DNA from: Paramagnetospirillum kuznetsovii
GTDB lineage: Bacteria; Pseudomonadota; Alphaproteobacteria; Rhodospirillales; Magnetospirillaceae
NCBI RefSeq assembly: GCF_003284725.1
Contig: NZ_PGTO01000001.1
Coordinates: 1 to 64,000, forward strand
Direction of reading: 5' to 3'
DNA: 64,000 nt
A program made the position numbers and the translations under genes. The notes under the pieces are model-generated. The model was given only the letters and a program-made list of their open reading frames with translations, was not told where the DNA came from and ran no database searches. Positions 44,301-53,715 of this stretch are shown in pieces. How positions within the stretch are numbered: the first letter of the stretch is position 1; each line of letters begins with the position of its first letter.

Positions 44301-46403
44301 ATGTTTTTCTTGGTCCTGAGAAGCATACAACTGGCGGCGATGGCGACCGCCGCATTCCTGACCCACCGGGTCAAGGCCGAACCGAGCCGCCGGGCCATCC
44401 TGGGCGCCGGATTCGGGTGGGTCGCCCTGACCAGTCTGCTTTACTGGGTGGCCGGTCCATACTCGTTCGCCATCATCAACCAAGAACTCGATTACGCGGT
44501 TCCGCTCTACGCTTTCGTTGCGGGGCTGCCCGAGGGCACCCAATTCGCCCATGGATTTGCGGCCGGCAACGACGTTTTCGGCATGTCGCCCTTCAGCGGC
44601 CAGCTTGTTTCGCTGGATCGCTTTCTGCTCACCCATCTCCCGCTGTGGCTGGCGTTCACCGTCAATCGGATCCTTGCCACCTCCCTTGGCCTCATGGGCG
44701 GCTACCTGATCTGTCGACGCTGGGGCAGATGCGACCGGATCACCGCTTTCGGCGTCTCGGCACTGGCGACCGTGGCGGGCGAATTCACCACCACCGTTGT
44801 CTGGACCGTGGGGCTGGGCTACGCGATCCTGCCGTTGATGGTCTATGCCGTGGTGCTGCGGCAAGGCAAACGCCATTATTGGCTGGGCGTGCTGGCGGTG
44901 GCGATCCTCAATGCACTTTCCTGCACGCCAACCCATAGCATGGTGGCGACCTGCGCCACTCTTGGATTCACCATGCTGCTCGTGGGGCCGAAAGCGGCGC
45001 TCAGAGCAGTGCCGGGAACGGCGGTCGTGGTGTTGGTGGTCATACTGGTATGGCACGAAATGCTTTTTGGCATGGCCAGCCTGGGCGTCTGGAGCTATCG
45101 CGCCAGCCTCGCGGTGGACAGCCCGCCGATCCTGGAGGTCATCGCCCGGCTCACCGATATGGCCTCGATCTACAAGGAGACCTTCGCCGCCTTGGCCCTG
45201 GCTATCCTGTCGCTCTGGCGCGGAGGCTGGAAGCGGGCCATGGCGCCCACCGCCATCACCGCGGCTCTCTTCATGGCACCGCTGATCCTGTTTCAGACCC
45301 CGTGGAGCCGAATCGGGCTTAAGCCGCTGGGGGCTTTCAACTTCACCTACCTGCTTTATGGGCTGCCGGTGGTGGTCATCCTGCTCATGGCCCAGGCCGG
45401 GCAGCGCTGGAACGGGCGCGCGCCGCTCGTCGGCATTCTTGTGTGTGCTTTGGCGGTCGGCCGCCTTGCGTGGTTGGACGCATATCAGGCGTCGGTCTGG
45501 CTCAGTCAAGGAGGCGTGAACACCGTCTCCACCGAGGCGCTCAAGACGGCGCCGTGGCGACCTGTCGAACCGACCCGCGTGGTTTCCGTCCCCTATCGCC
45601 TTCCGGCCAACGTCGCCGCCAGCGCAGGGTTCGACACCCTTGACGGGTTCACCGCTCTGTTGCCCCGGTCATTGGGAATCTGGTGGGAATGGGCGATCGG
45701 TCCGGTGAAGGAGAAGCCGAATACCGGCAATCTGACGCTTGAAACCCAAATCGACCTGAAATGCTGCCGCCGCTACGACATGGCCAAACTGATCAATCTG
45801 GACGCGCTCAGAATCGCCAATGTCGGCATCATCCTGAGCCGACTGCCACTCGGCGGCGAAGGCCTTCGGTTGATCAGCGCCACCGACGACAGCGTCTCGC
45901 CGCCCCGCACGGACACGCCCAGGTCGGATGCCTTGCGAAGCTATGTGGGTTACCTTGCCAAGCCACCACCCATCCACGCCTATGGTCTGGACTCTCCTCT
46001 GCCACGGGTCTTTGCCGCCACGAGCCTGCATCTCGTCGCCGACGATGCCGGCGACGAGGCCATGGTGCGTGACGTCCTGAGCAATGCCATGAGCCGCGCG
46101 GCCGTCCTGCGCGCCACGGATGGCACGACACTCGACGCGCCTGACCGATGGACCATGACGATCACCGCTGCCACCCTTGTCGAGAACGGCTTTGATATTG
46201 TCCTGGATGCCCCGGATGGCGGAATAGCCATCATCAACACGCCATGGATGCCGTTCTGGAAGGCGCGGGTGGATGGGGTCGCGAGGCCCGTGGTCTCCGC
46301 CAATGTCATCCATCTCGCGGTGGCCGTCCCGCCGGGGGGAAAGCGCCTTGAACTGCGATGGGACCGTCCCTTGCTGCGCCATAAGCTGCTCGGGGCGCCG
46401 TAA
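44301..46403 (+). CDS. YfhO/GT-C-like polytopic membrane protein
   Basis: A 700-residue integral membrane protein. About 11-12 hydrophobic segments occupy the first 430 residues, then a periplasmic domain of about 250 residues follows. The end, INTPWMPFWKARVDGVARPV and VAVPPGGKRLELRWDRP, is the pattern of the C-terminal domain of YfhO-type lipid-linked glycosyltransferases. It most likely uses the undecaprenyl-phosphate sugar made by the preceding GT2 to decorate the glycan outside the membrane. The ATG is 7 bp after the GT2 stop. A hairpin lies beyond its stop. Confidence 0.72.
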   Translation: MFFLVLRSIQLAAMATAAFLTHRVKAEPSRRAILGAGFGWVALTSLLYWVAGPYSFAIINQELDYAVPLYAFVAGLPEGTQFAHGFAAGNDVFGMSPFSGQLVSLDRFLLTHLPLWLAFTVNRILATSLGLMGGYLICRRWGRCDRITAFGVSALATVAGEFTTTVVWTVGLGYAILPLMVYAVVLRQGKRHYWLGVLAVAILNALSCTPTHSMVATCATLGFTMLLVGPKAALRAVPGTAVVVLVVILVWHEMLFGMASLGVWSYRASLAVDSPPILEVIARLTDMASIYKETFAALALAILSLWRGGWKRAMAPTAITAALFMAPLILFQTPWSRIGLKPLGAFNFTYLLYGLPVVVILLMAQAGQRWNGRAPLVGILVCALAVGRLAWLDAYQASVWLSQGGVNTVSTEALKTAPWRPVEPTRVVSVPYRLPANVAASAGFDTLDGFTALLPRSLGIWWEWAIGPVKEKPNTGNLTLETQIDLKCCRRYDMAKLINLDALRIANVGIILSRLPLGGEGLRLISATDDSVSPPRTDTPRSDALRSYVGYLAKPPPIHAYGLDSPLPRVFAATSLHLVADDAGDEAMVRDVLSNAMSRAAVLRATDGTTLDAPDRWTMTITAATLVENGFDIVLDAPDGGIAIINTPWMPFWKARVDGVARPVVSANVIHLAVAVPPGGKRLELRWDRPLLRHKLLGAP

Positions 46404-46422
46404 ATCCGGTCCCACATGCAGC

Positions 46423-46441
46423 CCGCTGGACATTCCAGCGG
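46423..46441. terminator. Hairpin after the YfhO-like gene
   Basis: CCGCTGGA / TCCAGCGG form a perfect 8-bp stem with a CAT loop, 20 bp after the stop of the membrane-protein gene. There is no T run, so it may be a weak terminator or an mRNA-stabilising hairpin. Confidence 0.4.
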
Positions 46442-46500
46442 CCAAGCCCCTATGATCCGGGACTTTTTGGTCGAGAATGACAAGGCGGTCGGCCGTTCTT

Positions 46501-47556
46501 ATGAGTAAATGGCAAAAATCCATCATTCCGCCCTCGGCTCCGATCACCGACGCCATCCGCATCATCGATCGCGGCGGCACCCAGATCTGTCTGGTGGTCG
46601 ACGAGGAGAACCGCCTGCTGGGAACCGTCACCGACGGCGATGTGCGGCGCGCCATCCTGCGTTCGGTGCCGCTGTCGGACACCGTCGCCGGGATCATGAA
46701 CCGCACCCCCATTTCCGGGGCGATCGGACAGTCCCGCGAAGCCCTGCTGGCCCGCATGCGCGAGCGGCGCATCCATCAATTGCCCATTCTCGACCAGGAC
46801 GGCAAGGTCTTCGATCTGGCGATCCTGGATGATCTGATCCGCGCCGACCGGCCCGACAACTGGGTGGTTCTGATGGCGGGGGGGTTGGGCACCCGGCTGC
46901 GGCCGCTGACCGAGGACACGCCCAAGCCCATGCTGAAGGTGGGGTCCAAGCCGCTGCTGGAAATCATCCTCGACAATCTGATCAAGCAGGGGTTCCACCG
47001 CTTCTACGTCTCGGTCAACTATCGGGGCGAGGTGATCAAGGAGCATCTGGGCGACGGCTCTCGCCTGGGCGTCGAGATCCGCTATCTGGACGAGACCAAG
47101 CGCCTGGGCACCGCCGGACCCCTATCCCTGATCCCCGATCCCCCCCAGGAATCCCTGGTGGTGATGAACGGCGATCTGCTGACCAAGGTGGATCTGCGCC
47201 AGATGCTGGATTTTCACCGCGAGCAGGAGGCGCGCGCCACTTTGGCGGTGCGCGACTACGAATTCCAAGTGCCCTACGGCGTCGTCACGGTGGAGGGTAA
47301 CGCGGTGGTGGCGCTGGACGAAAAGCCCATCCATCACTTCTTCGTCAATGCCGGTATCTATGTGCTGGAACCCGAGGTGACGGCGTCCATCCCCGCCGAC
47401 ACCTTCCACGACATGCCCGACGTGTTCAAGGCGCTGATGGCGGCAGGCAAGCGCACCGCCGCCTTCCCCATCCGGGAATACTGGCTCGACATCGGCCGCA
47501 TGGACGATTTCGCCCAGGCCAACCGGGAGTTCCTGCGGGAATTCTCCGAGGATTGA
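46501..47556 (+). CDS. CBS-domain nucleotidyltransferase, PtmE-like
   Basis: A 351-residue two-part enzyme. Residues 8-116 are two CBS motifs (DAIRIIDRGGTQICLVVDEE and GTVTDGDVRRAIL). From 122 comes a sugar nucleotidyltransferase with LMAGGLGTRLRPLTEDTPKPML and the metal-site VVMNGDLL. This architecture is that of PtmE, the glucosamine-1-phosphate guanylyltransferase of the Campylobacter legionaminic-acid pathway, where GDP-sugars are used. A GDP-mannose-type enzyme is the alternative. The ATG at 46501 is preferred over one eight codons earlier because homologues start with this KW-type segment. HisF and HisH paralogues follow within 4 bp. Confidence 0.75.
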   Translation: MSKWQKSIIPPSAPITDAIRIIDRGGTQICLVVDEENRLLGTVTDGDVRRAILRSVPLSDTVAGIMNRTPISGAIGQSREALLARMRERRIHQLPILDQDGKVFDLAILDDLIRADRPDNWVVLMAGGLGTRLRPLTEDTPKPMLKVGSKPLLEIILDNLIKQGFHRFYVSVNYRGEVIKEHLGDGSRLGVEIRYLDETKRLGTAGPLSLIPDPPQESLVVMNGDLLTKVDLRQMLDFHREQEARATLAVRDYEFQVPYGVVTVEGNAVVALDEKPIHHFFVNAGIYVLEPEVTASIPADTFHDMPDVFKALMAAGKRTAAFPIREYWLDIGRMDDFAQANREFLREFSED

Positions 47557-47559
47557 GTC

Positions 47560-48324
47560 ATGGCCCATCTCCGTCTGATCGCCCGCCTCGACATCAAGGC
47601 CCCCAATCTGATCAAGGGCATCCATCTGGAAGGCGTGCGGGTAGTGGGCAATCCCCAGACCTTCGCCCAGCGCTATTACGACCAGGGCGTCGATGAACTG
47701 CTCTATGTGGACGCTGTGGCCAGCCTGTACGGCCGTAACAGCCTGACCGATCTGGTCCGCCACACCGCCGAGAACGTCTTCATCCCCATCACCGTGGGCG
47801 GCGGCTTGCGCTCGGTCGACGACGTGCGCGCCATGCTGCGCGCCGGAGCCGACAAGGTCGCAATCAACACCGCCGCCGTGGCGCGGCCCGACTTGATCCG
47901 CGAGGTGGCGGAAACCTTCGGCTCGCAATGCATGGTGGTCTCCATCCAGGCCAAGCGGCAGACCGACGGCCGCTGGGAGGCGCTGACCGATGGCGGTCGC
48001 GAGCATTCCAAGCTGGACGCCATCCATTGGGCCAGGCAGGCGCAGGACTTGGGGGCGGGCGAGATCCTGCTGACCTCGGTGGATCAGGAGGGCACCCAGA
48101 AGGGCTTCGATCTCGCCCTGACCAGGGCGGTGGCCGAGGCGGTGACCATTCCGGTGATCGCCTCGGGCGGCATGGGCAAGCTGGACCATCTGGACGCCGT
48201 GGTCGGCGAGGGCAAGGCCGACGCCGTCGCCATGGCCCATGTGCTGCATTACGACAAGCTGAGCCTGGACGCCATCCGCGCCCATGCCCGCAACTCCGGC
48301 ATCACGGTGCGCCATGACGGTTAA
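47560..48324 (+). CDS. hisF: HisF paralogue without cyclase catalytic Asp130
   Basis: A 254-residue (beta/alpha)8 protein with HisF-type phosphate sites (TVGGGLRS about 78-85, SGGMG). Canonical HisF uses Asp11 and Asp130. Here LD at 10-11 is kept but residue 130 is Gln (VVSIQAKR). CxD is also RLD at 9-11. The enzyme should therefore not complete the imidazole-glycerol-phosphate cyclisation. It fits the HisF2 partners of WbpG, which receive ammonia from HisH and pass it on. No other his gene is present. It starts 4 bp after the PtmE-like stop, with GAGG 9 bases upstream, and overlaps hisH by 11 bp. Confidence 0.85.
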   Translation: MAHLRLIARLDIKAPNLIKGIHLEGVRVVGNPQTFAQRYYDQGVDELLYVDAVASLYGRNSLTDLVRHTAENVFIPITVGGGLRSVDDVRAMLRAGADKVAINTAAVARPDLIREVAETFGSQCMVVSIQAKRQTDGRWEALTDGGREHSKLDAIHWARQAQDLGAGEILLTSVDQEGTQKGFDLALTRAVAEAVTIPVIASGGMGKLDHLDAVVGEGKADAVAMAHVLHYDKLSLDAIRAHARNSGITVRHDG

Positions 48325-48961
48325 TGTGACGGTGGTCGATTACGGCGTCGGCAATCTGCTGTCGGTGACCCGCGCCCTGGCCCATGTGGGGGCCGCGCCG
48401 GTTCTGTCATCGGATCCGGCCGTCATTCTGGCCTCCGAGTTTCTGGTTCTGCCGGGCGTCGGAGCCTTCGGCGCCGCCATGATGGAACTGGAGCGGCGCG
48501 GCCTGACCGGCGCCTTGAGGGAGCGGGGCCGCTGCGGCAGGCCCTTCCTCGGCATCTGCCTGGGGGCGCAGCTGCTGCTTGATGGCAGCGATGAGTTCGG
48601 CAGCCACGACGGGCTGGGGTTGATTTCGGGCCGGGTCCAGGCGGTTCCCTCCACGGGCGGCGACGGCCGCACCCATCGCATTCCCCATATCGGCTGGGCC
48701 GATCTGGCCGAGCCTGCGCCCGGACGCTGGCAGGGAACCATCTTTCAGGACACCAGGCCGGGCACTTCCGTCTATTTCGTCCATTCCTTCCACGCGATGC
48801 CCACCGATCCGGCGCATTTGCTGGCGGTCGTCGATTACGACGGCATCCCGGTCACCGCCGCCATCGGCCACGGCGCCGTCACCGGTTGCCAGTTCCACCC
48901 GGAAAAGAGCGGCGAGGCCGGTCTTCGCATGCTCCACCGCTTCGCCGGCCTGGGCGACTGA
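48314..48961 (+). CDS. hisH: HisH paralogue, glutamine amidotransferase
   Basis: Class I glutaminase that frees ammonia from glutamine for its synthase partner; 215 residues. Start [15 protein letters not shown]; the nucleophile Cys82 lies in GICLGAQ, and the His195-x-Glu197 pair in QFHPEKS completes the triad. HisH normally feeds HisF in histidine synthesis. With this HisF carrying Gln130, ammonia delivery to the PseA/WbpG amidotransferase is more likely. It is intact, so glutaminase activity is expected. The reading from 48284 would only add the end of hisF in another frame. Confidence 0.85.
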   Translation: MTVNVTVVDYGVGNLLSVTRALAHVGAAPVLSSDPAVILASEFLVLPGVGAFGAAMMELERRGLTGALRERGRCGRPFLGICLGAQLLLDGSDEFGSHDGLGLISGRVQAVPSTGGDGRTHRIPHIGWADLAEPAPGRWQGTIFQDTRPGTSVYFVHSFHAMPTDPAHLLAVVDYDGIPVTAAIGHGAVTGCQFHPEKSGEAGLRMLHRFAGLGD

Positions 48962-48967
48962 GCCTCC

Positions 48968-50671
48968 ATGCCTCCTGCCTTCATCATACTGGGCGAAGCA
49001 ACCCTGCCTCGGTTCCTGCTGAGCCTCATCCGAGGCGAGACGCCGGAAATCCTCGCGGTCGCGCCGCTTCTGCCTTGGCTGCGCGCACCCTTGGACCGGC
49101 TGGCCGCCTGGGCCAAGGCCAGCGGACGAGCCCGCGATGCCGGACGGCTGGCGCCCGGCGTGGCGGAACTGAAGGGCAGCCTGCTTCACTACCACGACGT
49201 GTTCGGCCGCGCCGAATCCTGGCACGACGCCCATTTCCGCTTTGACGCGGCCGAGGCGCGGCTGGGAGCTCTCGCCATGGCCTACAAACATGCCACCTGC
49301 AATGACGTCGTCCGCCATTTTCGTGCCGTCCTCATCTTGGACGCCATCGCTCGCGCCCAGGGATGCGCCCCTCGGGTGGACGGTGCCGACCCCGACCTGT
49401 TGGGGCTGTTTGCCGCCTTCGCCGGACTGCCGGTCGACGGCCAGCCGGTCAGGGCGCCAAGGCGGCTGATCAACGCCGTCACCGCCCTGATGGTGATGGC
49501 CTATTGCCTCGGATGGATGGCGCGGCGCATCCGGCTGGCTCCGCCCCCGGCCGAAGCCGTCTTCCTGGCCGCCGATTTCCTGAAGGACCCTCGGGATTAC
49601 GGCATTTATGACGATGCCGCCGAGGGTGGGACGGTGCTGCTGGTGATGCGCAACCGGGATTTTTCCACCGCCGAAATCCCCGAATTGGCGCCTTATGCCA
49701 CCGCCCATTCCGACGAGGGCTGGCTGGGTGTGGGCGCCGCCCTGTCGAGCCTGGGCGGAGTGGCGGCGGAGCTGTGGCGGCTGTGGCGGTTTGCCGGTTC
49801 GCGAAGCCCCACCCATTTTGGCCGCCTCGCCACCTTGCCGCATAAGCGGCTGAAATACCGGGCGCTGTTCGCCCGCTTCCGTCCGGCCTTCTTCTTCGGC
49901 CGCGACGACTACAACACCGACCATATCCTGCGGCGCCAGGAACTGGTCCGGCTGGGCGGCCGGTCGCTGGGCGTCAACCATTCCATTCCCAACGTCGCCT
50001 GCATCCAGCCCATGTGGCGCTATATCAGCTTCGATACCTATTACGTTTTCGGGCGCTGGGTCTACGAGACCTTCTACAAATCCACCTGGGCGGCGGACAT
50101 GGAAGTCCGGGCGGTGGGGAGCTTCGGCTTCACCCGCGACATGCATCGCCGCTTCCGCGAGGCCGGGTCGCGGCCCAAGGACGTGGTGGTATTTACCGAC
50201 AACTCTGCCGGGCTGGCAACCACCCTGGCCCTGGTGCGCGGATTGGCCGAGGCCTTGCCCGACCGCGATATCCTGTTGCAGGTACGCGGCTTGCGGCAGG
50301 AGGCCAACCGGGCTTTCGTCGCCGCCTGCACGGAAGGTCTTGGTCATGTCCGCTACTGCCCGGTGCCCGCCTACGAGCTGTTGCCTCTGGCGGGCTATGC
50401 CGTCAGCGACGCCTCGGCGGTGGTGGTCGAAGCCATCCAGGCCGGACTGGTCACCTATTTCATGGATATGATGCCAGTGCATCCTTCCTGCATGTTCCGC
50501 CCCTTCCCCGATCTGGTGGTGACCTCGGCAGCCCAGGTGGCCGAGCGCATTCGTGCCCACGAGGACGGCACCCATCCGTATCCGCGCGAAAAATTCGGCG
50601 GGCTGGTGGACCTGACTGGCCGCGTCTATCTCGATGAGATCCGCAAGGATCTGGGGCTGGCGGCGAAATGA
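48968..50671 (+). CDS. Hypothetical surface-carbohydrate protein
   Basis: An unrecognised protein of 567 residues, cytosolic or peripheral; only one hydrophobic stretch (LINAVTALMVMAYCLGWMARRI, about 169-190) is long enough to touch the membrane. The C-terminal third has VVVFTDNSAG and the block AGYAVSDASAVVVEAIQAGLVTYFMD. That resembles the donor-binding end of GT-B transferases such as CDP-glycerol transferases. The stop overlaps the pyruvyltransferase start (ATGA), so they are coupled. It begins 6 bp after hisH. A glycosyl- or polyolphosphate transferase role is an inference. Confidence 0.6.
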   Translation: MPPAFIILGEATLPRFLLSLIRGETPEILAVAPLLPWLRAPLDRLAAWAKASGRARDAGRLAPGVAELKGSLLHYHDVFGRAESWHDAHFRFDAAEARLGALAMAYKHATCNDVVRHFRAVLILDAIARAQGCAPRVDGADPDLLGLFAAFAGLPVDGQPVRAPRRLINAVTALMVMAYCLGWMARRIRLAPPPAEAVFLAADFLKDPRDYGIYDDAAEGGTVLLVMRNRDFSTAEIPELAPYATAHSDEGWLGVGAALSSLGGVAAELWRLWRFAGSRSPTHFGRLATLPHKRLKYRALFARFRPAFFFGRDDYNTDHILRRQELVRLGGRSLGVNHSIPNVACIQPMWRYISFDTYYVFGRWVYETFYKSTWAADMEVRAVGSFGFTRDMHRRFREAGSRPKDVVVFTDNSAGLATTLALVRGLAEALPDRDILLQVRGLRQEANRAFVAACTEGLGHVRYCPVPAYELLPLAGYAVSDASAVVVEAIQAGLVTYFMDMMPVHPSCMFRPFPDLVVTSAAQVAERIRAHEDGTHPYPREKFGGLVDLTGRVYLDEIRKDLGLAAK

Positions 50672-51666
50672 AGCCGGTCGTCCTGCTCAACGACACCTCC
50701 GCCAACCGTCACCATGGCTGTCATCTCGTCTCTCGCCGGATCGACCAGCTGGCGCGGGCCAGCGGCATGGAGATCGTCGCCCGCTGCCCGGTGGCCCAGG
50801 ACTGGCGGAGTTGGCCGGGCGTCGTCGCCGCCATGGCCGGTGCCGACATGGTGATCATCAACGGCGAGGGCACCATCCACGGCTCCAAGCCGCATGTGCT
50901 GGGCCTGTTGCAGGCGGCGGCCCATGCGCGCGGTCTTGGCGTGCCGACGGTGCTGATCAATTCCATCTGGCAGAACAACGATTCCCGCTTCGTTGAAGCC
51001 GCCCGATCCCTGGCCGCCATCTGGGTGCGCGAATCCGCCAGCCGCGACGAACTGGCGGCGGCCGGACTGGCCGCTACGGTGGTCCCTGACCTCACCCTAT
51101 CGGTGGAGCCGCCGCAAAAGGCCGCCCGTTCCGGCATCCTGTTCACCGACAGCAATCGCGACGACGTCACCGCCATGTTGTGGCGGTTGGCCGGAGCGTC
51201 GCCGGATTCGAGCTGGCTGTCGTTCCTGACGCCGCCTTCCGGAACCGGGGCCGGGGAACTGGCCAAATGGTGGATTCAGACCACCCTATTCCGCTGGTTG
51301 CGCCCGTCGCGGCCCGGCCCACGAACCACCAATTATACCGGCACCTCCGCCACGGCGGACGAGGCCCTCCGCCGGATCGCCGAAGCCGAACTGCTTATCA
51401 GCGGCCGCTTTCACGCCATCTGCTTCGCCATCCTGGCGGGGACTCCTTTCCTTGCCATTCCGTCCAGTTCGCGCAAGATAGAAGCCATGCTGAATGACGC
51501 CGGACTGGCCCACCGCCTGTGTCCGGTCACTGCGTTGGAGCGGCTGGACTTGGCCGCGACGGCGCCGTTCACCGCCACCGACCACGATTCAGCCCAGTGC
51601 TTCCGCGATCGGGCTCGCCGGGATGCCCAGGCCATGTTCGCGCAAATCCGGGCCATGTGCCGCTGA
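50668..51666 (+). CDS. Polysaccharide pyruvyltransferase family protein
   Basis: A 332-residue enzyme expected to add a pyruvyl ketal to a sugar, from phosphoenolpyruvate. Family features: the N-terminal LLNDTSANRHHGCHLV, MVIINGEGTIHG, and the C-terminal LLISGRFHAICFAILAGTPFLAIPSSSRKIE. The ATG overlaps the upstream stop. Members may also act on other PEP-derived or sialic-type acceptors. The following AsnB-like gene lies 18 bp downstream. Confidence 0.8.
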   Translation: MKPVVLLNDTSANRHHGCHLVSRRIDQLARASGMEIVARCPVAQDWRSWPGVVAAMAGADMVIINGEGTIHGSKPHVLGLLQAAAHARGLGVPTVLINSIWQNNDSRFVEAARSLAAIWVRESASRDELAAAGLAATVVPDLTLSVEPPQKAARSGILFTDSNRDDVTAMLWRLAGASPDSSWLSFLTPPSGTGAGELAKWWIQTTLFRWLRPSRPGPRTTNYTGTSATADEALRRIAEAELLISGRFHAICFAILAGTPFLAIPSSSRKIEAMLNDAGLAHRLCPVTALERLDLAATAPFTATDHDSAQCFRDRARRDAQAMFAQIRAMCR

Positions 51667-51684
51667 AACGGGGGAAGAGGTCAG

Positions 51685-53625
51685 ATGTGCGGAATCTTCC
51701 TGTGGATCGATCGTCGGGGAGCGGTGGACGTTGCCCGTGCCGCCCGGGCGCTGTTGGTCCAGAACCATCGAGGGCCAGACAATCAGGCCCTGTGGGTCTG
51801 GGACGGGGCGAACGCCGAGCGTATCGAACGATTGGCCGAGCGGCTGGCCGACGGCAGCCTGGAGGGGCGGCGCGCCCATGTGGTGCTGGGCAACAACCGT
51901 CTGGCCATCAACGACCCGACGCCGCGGTCCAACCAGCCCATGGCGTCGCCCGACGGTCGGCTGGCCATCACCTTCAACGGCTGCATCTATAATTTCGTGG
52001 AATTGCGCGCCGGCCTTGAGGCGGAAGGCGAGCGCTTCACCACCACCGGCGACACCGAAGTGCTGGTGCGCATGCTGGCGCTGAAGGGGCCGGATGCCGT
52101 GCGCCGGTTGAACGGTGCCTGGGCCTTCGCCGCGCTGGACATGGCGGCTCGCACGGTCACCCTGTCCCGCGACCGCTACGGCGAGCGTCCCCTGTTCTTC
52201 CACCAGGACGGCGACGCGTTTGTCGCCGCCTCCGAGATCAAGACGCTCTATGCCGCATTGGGCGGCGAGCGGGTGGTCGATCCCGACCATCTGATGGCGT
52301 TCCTCGCCTTCCGCAAATGGCCGTTGCGAGATGGCCAGCGTTCGTTCTTCCAGGGCATCCGGCGGCTGGTGCCGGGAACCTCGCTCACCATCGACGCCGA
52401 CAGCCTTCGCGTCACCGAGGACGCCAACAATACCATCGACCATTACCTGGATGGGTCGGCGCGGGCCGAGGATATCGCCGACGACGTGCGCCGCGCCGTG
52501 GAGATCCGGTTGCGCGCCGACGTGCCTGTCGCGGTGCTGCTGTCGGGCGGCATCGACAGCACCATGATCGCCGCCTTTGCCTGCATGGACAAAGCGGTCC
52601 GTGACAAGGTCGCCTTCTATACCGCCAGCAATCCCGGCACCGTGGGACGCGACCTGCCCTTCGCGCGCATGGCCGCCAAGGATCTGGGCATCGAGTTGCG
52701 CGAAGTGGGCATGGAGATCGATCTGGGCGCCTTCGATCATCTGACGGCCCTGGCGGCCCAGTACGATCTGCCGGTGCCGATTGTGGGAACCACCGCGGCC
52801 ATGAACGAGATGTACCGTGCCATGGGGCGCGACGGCATCAAATGCGTGCTGGACGGCACCGGTGGTGACGAAATCTTCGGCGGCTACAAGGACTACTACG
52901 TCCTGACCGCCGTGGCCGGATTGATCGGGCGAGGACGGCTGGGCCACGCCCTGGATTTGGGCCGAACCGCCTGGAGCAAGCGCTGGGTCGATCGTACCAT
53001 GGTGCTGCGCTACGCCTACGGTCGGCTGACCGGCAAGCCCTATGGCAGTTCACCCCTGCGTCATTTCGCTGATCTGGCACACCCCCGATACCGGGGCGCG
53101 GTGGCGCATACCCCGTTCTACTACCCAGAGAAGAACCATTTCCGGCAATCCTTGGCGGAAAACCAGCTGGAAGACTGCCTGACCGGCCGCTTGCCCGACT
53201 TCACCGCCTATGCCGACCACAATTCCATGCAGCATTCGGTGGAGAACCGTAGTCCGTTCCTCGACATGACGCTCGCCAAATACATGCGCTTGCCCGAGGA
53301 GGACAAATATCGCGACGGCTTCAACAAATGGGCGCTGCGCAAGGCCATGCCGCCGGTTATCGACCAGCGCCTGACATGGCGGCCGGAAAAGGTGGGAGCG
53401 CGCTGGGCCTCGGCTGAATTCTTCACCACCCATCGGGCCGCCATCCGCGCCCGCATCGCCAAATGCGACCTGCTGGCCCAGGCCTTCGACCTGACGGCCC
53501 TGTTGCAACGCCTGGACGGGCACGCCTACGAAACGGCTCTATCGCTGGATTTGCTGTCGGTGGCGCTGTTCGCCGAGGTTCATCCAACGGTGCTGGGCGA
53601 ACCGGGGGCGGGCGGCGATGATTGA
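51685..53625 (+). CDS. Asparagine synthase-type amidotransferase (AsnB-like)
   Basis: A 646-residue class II glutamine amidotransferase with a C-terminal ATP-pyrophosphatase domain. The N-terminal Cys2 is exposed by Met removal (MCGIFLWIDRRG). FNGCIYNFVELR and the PP-loop LLSGGIDSTM (about 288) are intact, and LDGTGGDEIFGGYKDYY follows. The housekeeping asparagine synthetase is about 550-590 residues, so this one is longer and sits in a glycan locus. There such enzymes often amidate a uronic acid or other carboxylate. GAAGAGG lies before the ATG. The acceptor is unknown. Confidence 0.82.
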   Translation: MCGIFLWIDRRGAVDVARAARALLVQNHRGPDNQALWVWDGANAERIERLAERLADGSLEGRRAHVVLGNNRLAINDPTPRSNQPMASPDGRLAITFNGCIYNFVELRAGLEAEGERFTTTGDTEVLVRMLALKGPDAVRRLNGAWAFAALDMAARTVTLSRDRYGERPLFFHQDGDAFVAASEIKTLYAALGGERVVDPDHLMAFLAFRKWPLRDGQRSFFQGIRRLVPGTSLTIDADSLRVTEDANNTIDHYLDGSARAEDIADDVRRAVEIRLRADVPVAVLLSGGIDSTMIAAFACMDKAVRDKVAFYTASNPGTVGRDLPFARMAAKDLGIELREVGMEIDLGAFDHLTALAAQYDLPVPIVGTTAAMNEMYRAMGRDGIKCVLDGTGGDEIFGGYKDYYVLTAVAGLIGRGRLGHALDLGRTAWSKRWVDRTMVLRYAYGRLTGKPYGSSPLRHFADLAHPRYRGAVAHTPFYYPEKNHFRQSLAENQLEDCLTGRLPDFTAYADHNSMQHSVENRSPFLDMTLAKYMRLPEEDKYRDGFNKWALRKAMPPVIDQRLTWRPEKVGARWASAEFFTTHRAAIRARIAKCDLLAQAFDLTALLQRLDGHAYETALSLDLLSVALFAEVHPTVLGEPGAGGDD

Positions 53626-53715
53626 CAGCTCCGGCGCTTCGCCATCATTCTGCCCGCGTCACCGCGACGCGGACCTGGAGACTATCCGCCAGATGACCGA
53701 TTGGGTGGATGGCAG

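Noticed and set aside
47560..48961. HisF and HisH as ordinary histidine-biosynthesis genes
   Set aside because: No other his genes are near, the HisF carries Gln instead of catalytic Asp130, and the neighbours are sugar-nucleotide genes.
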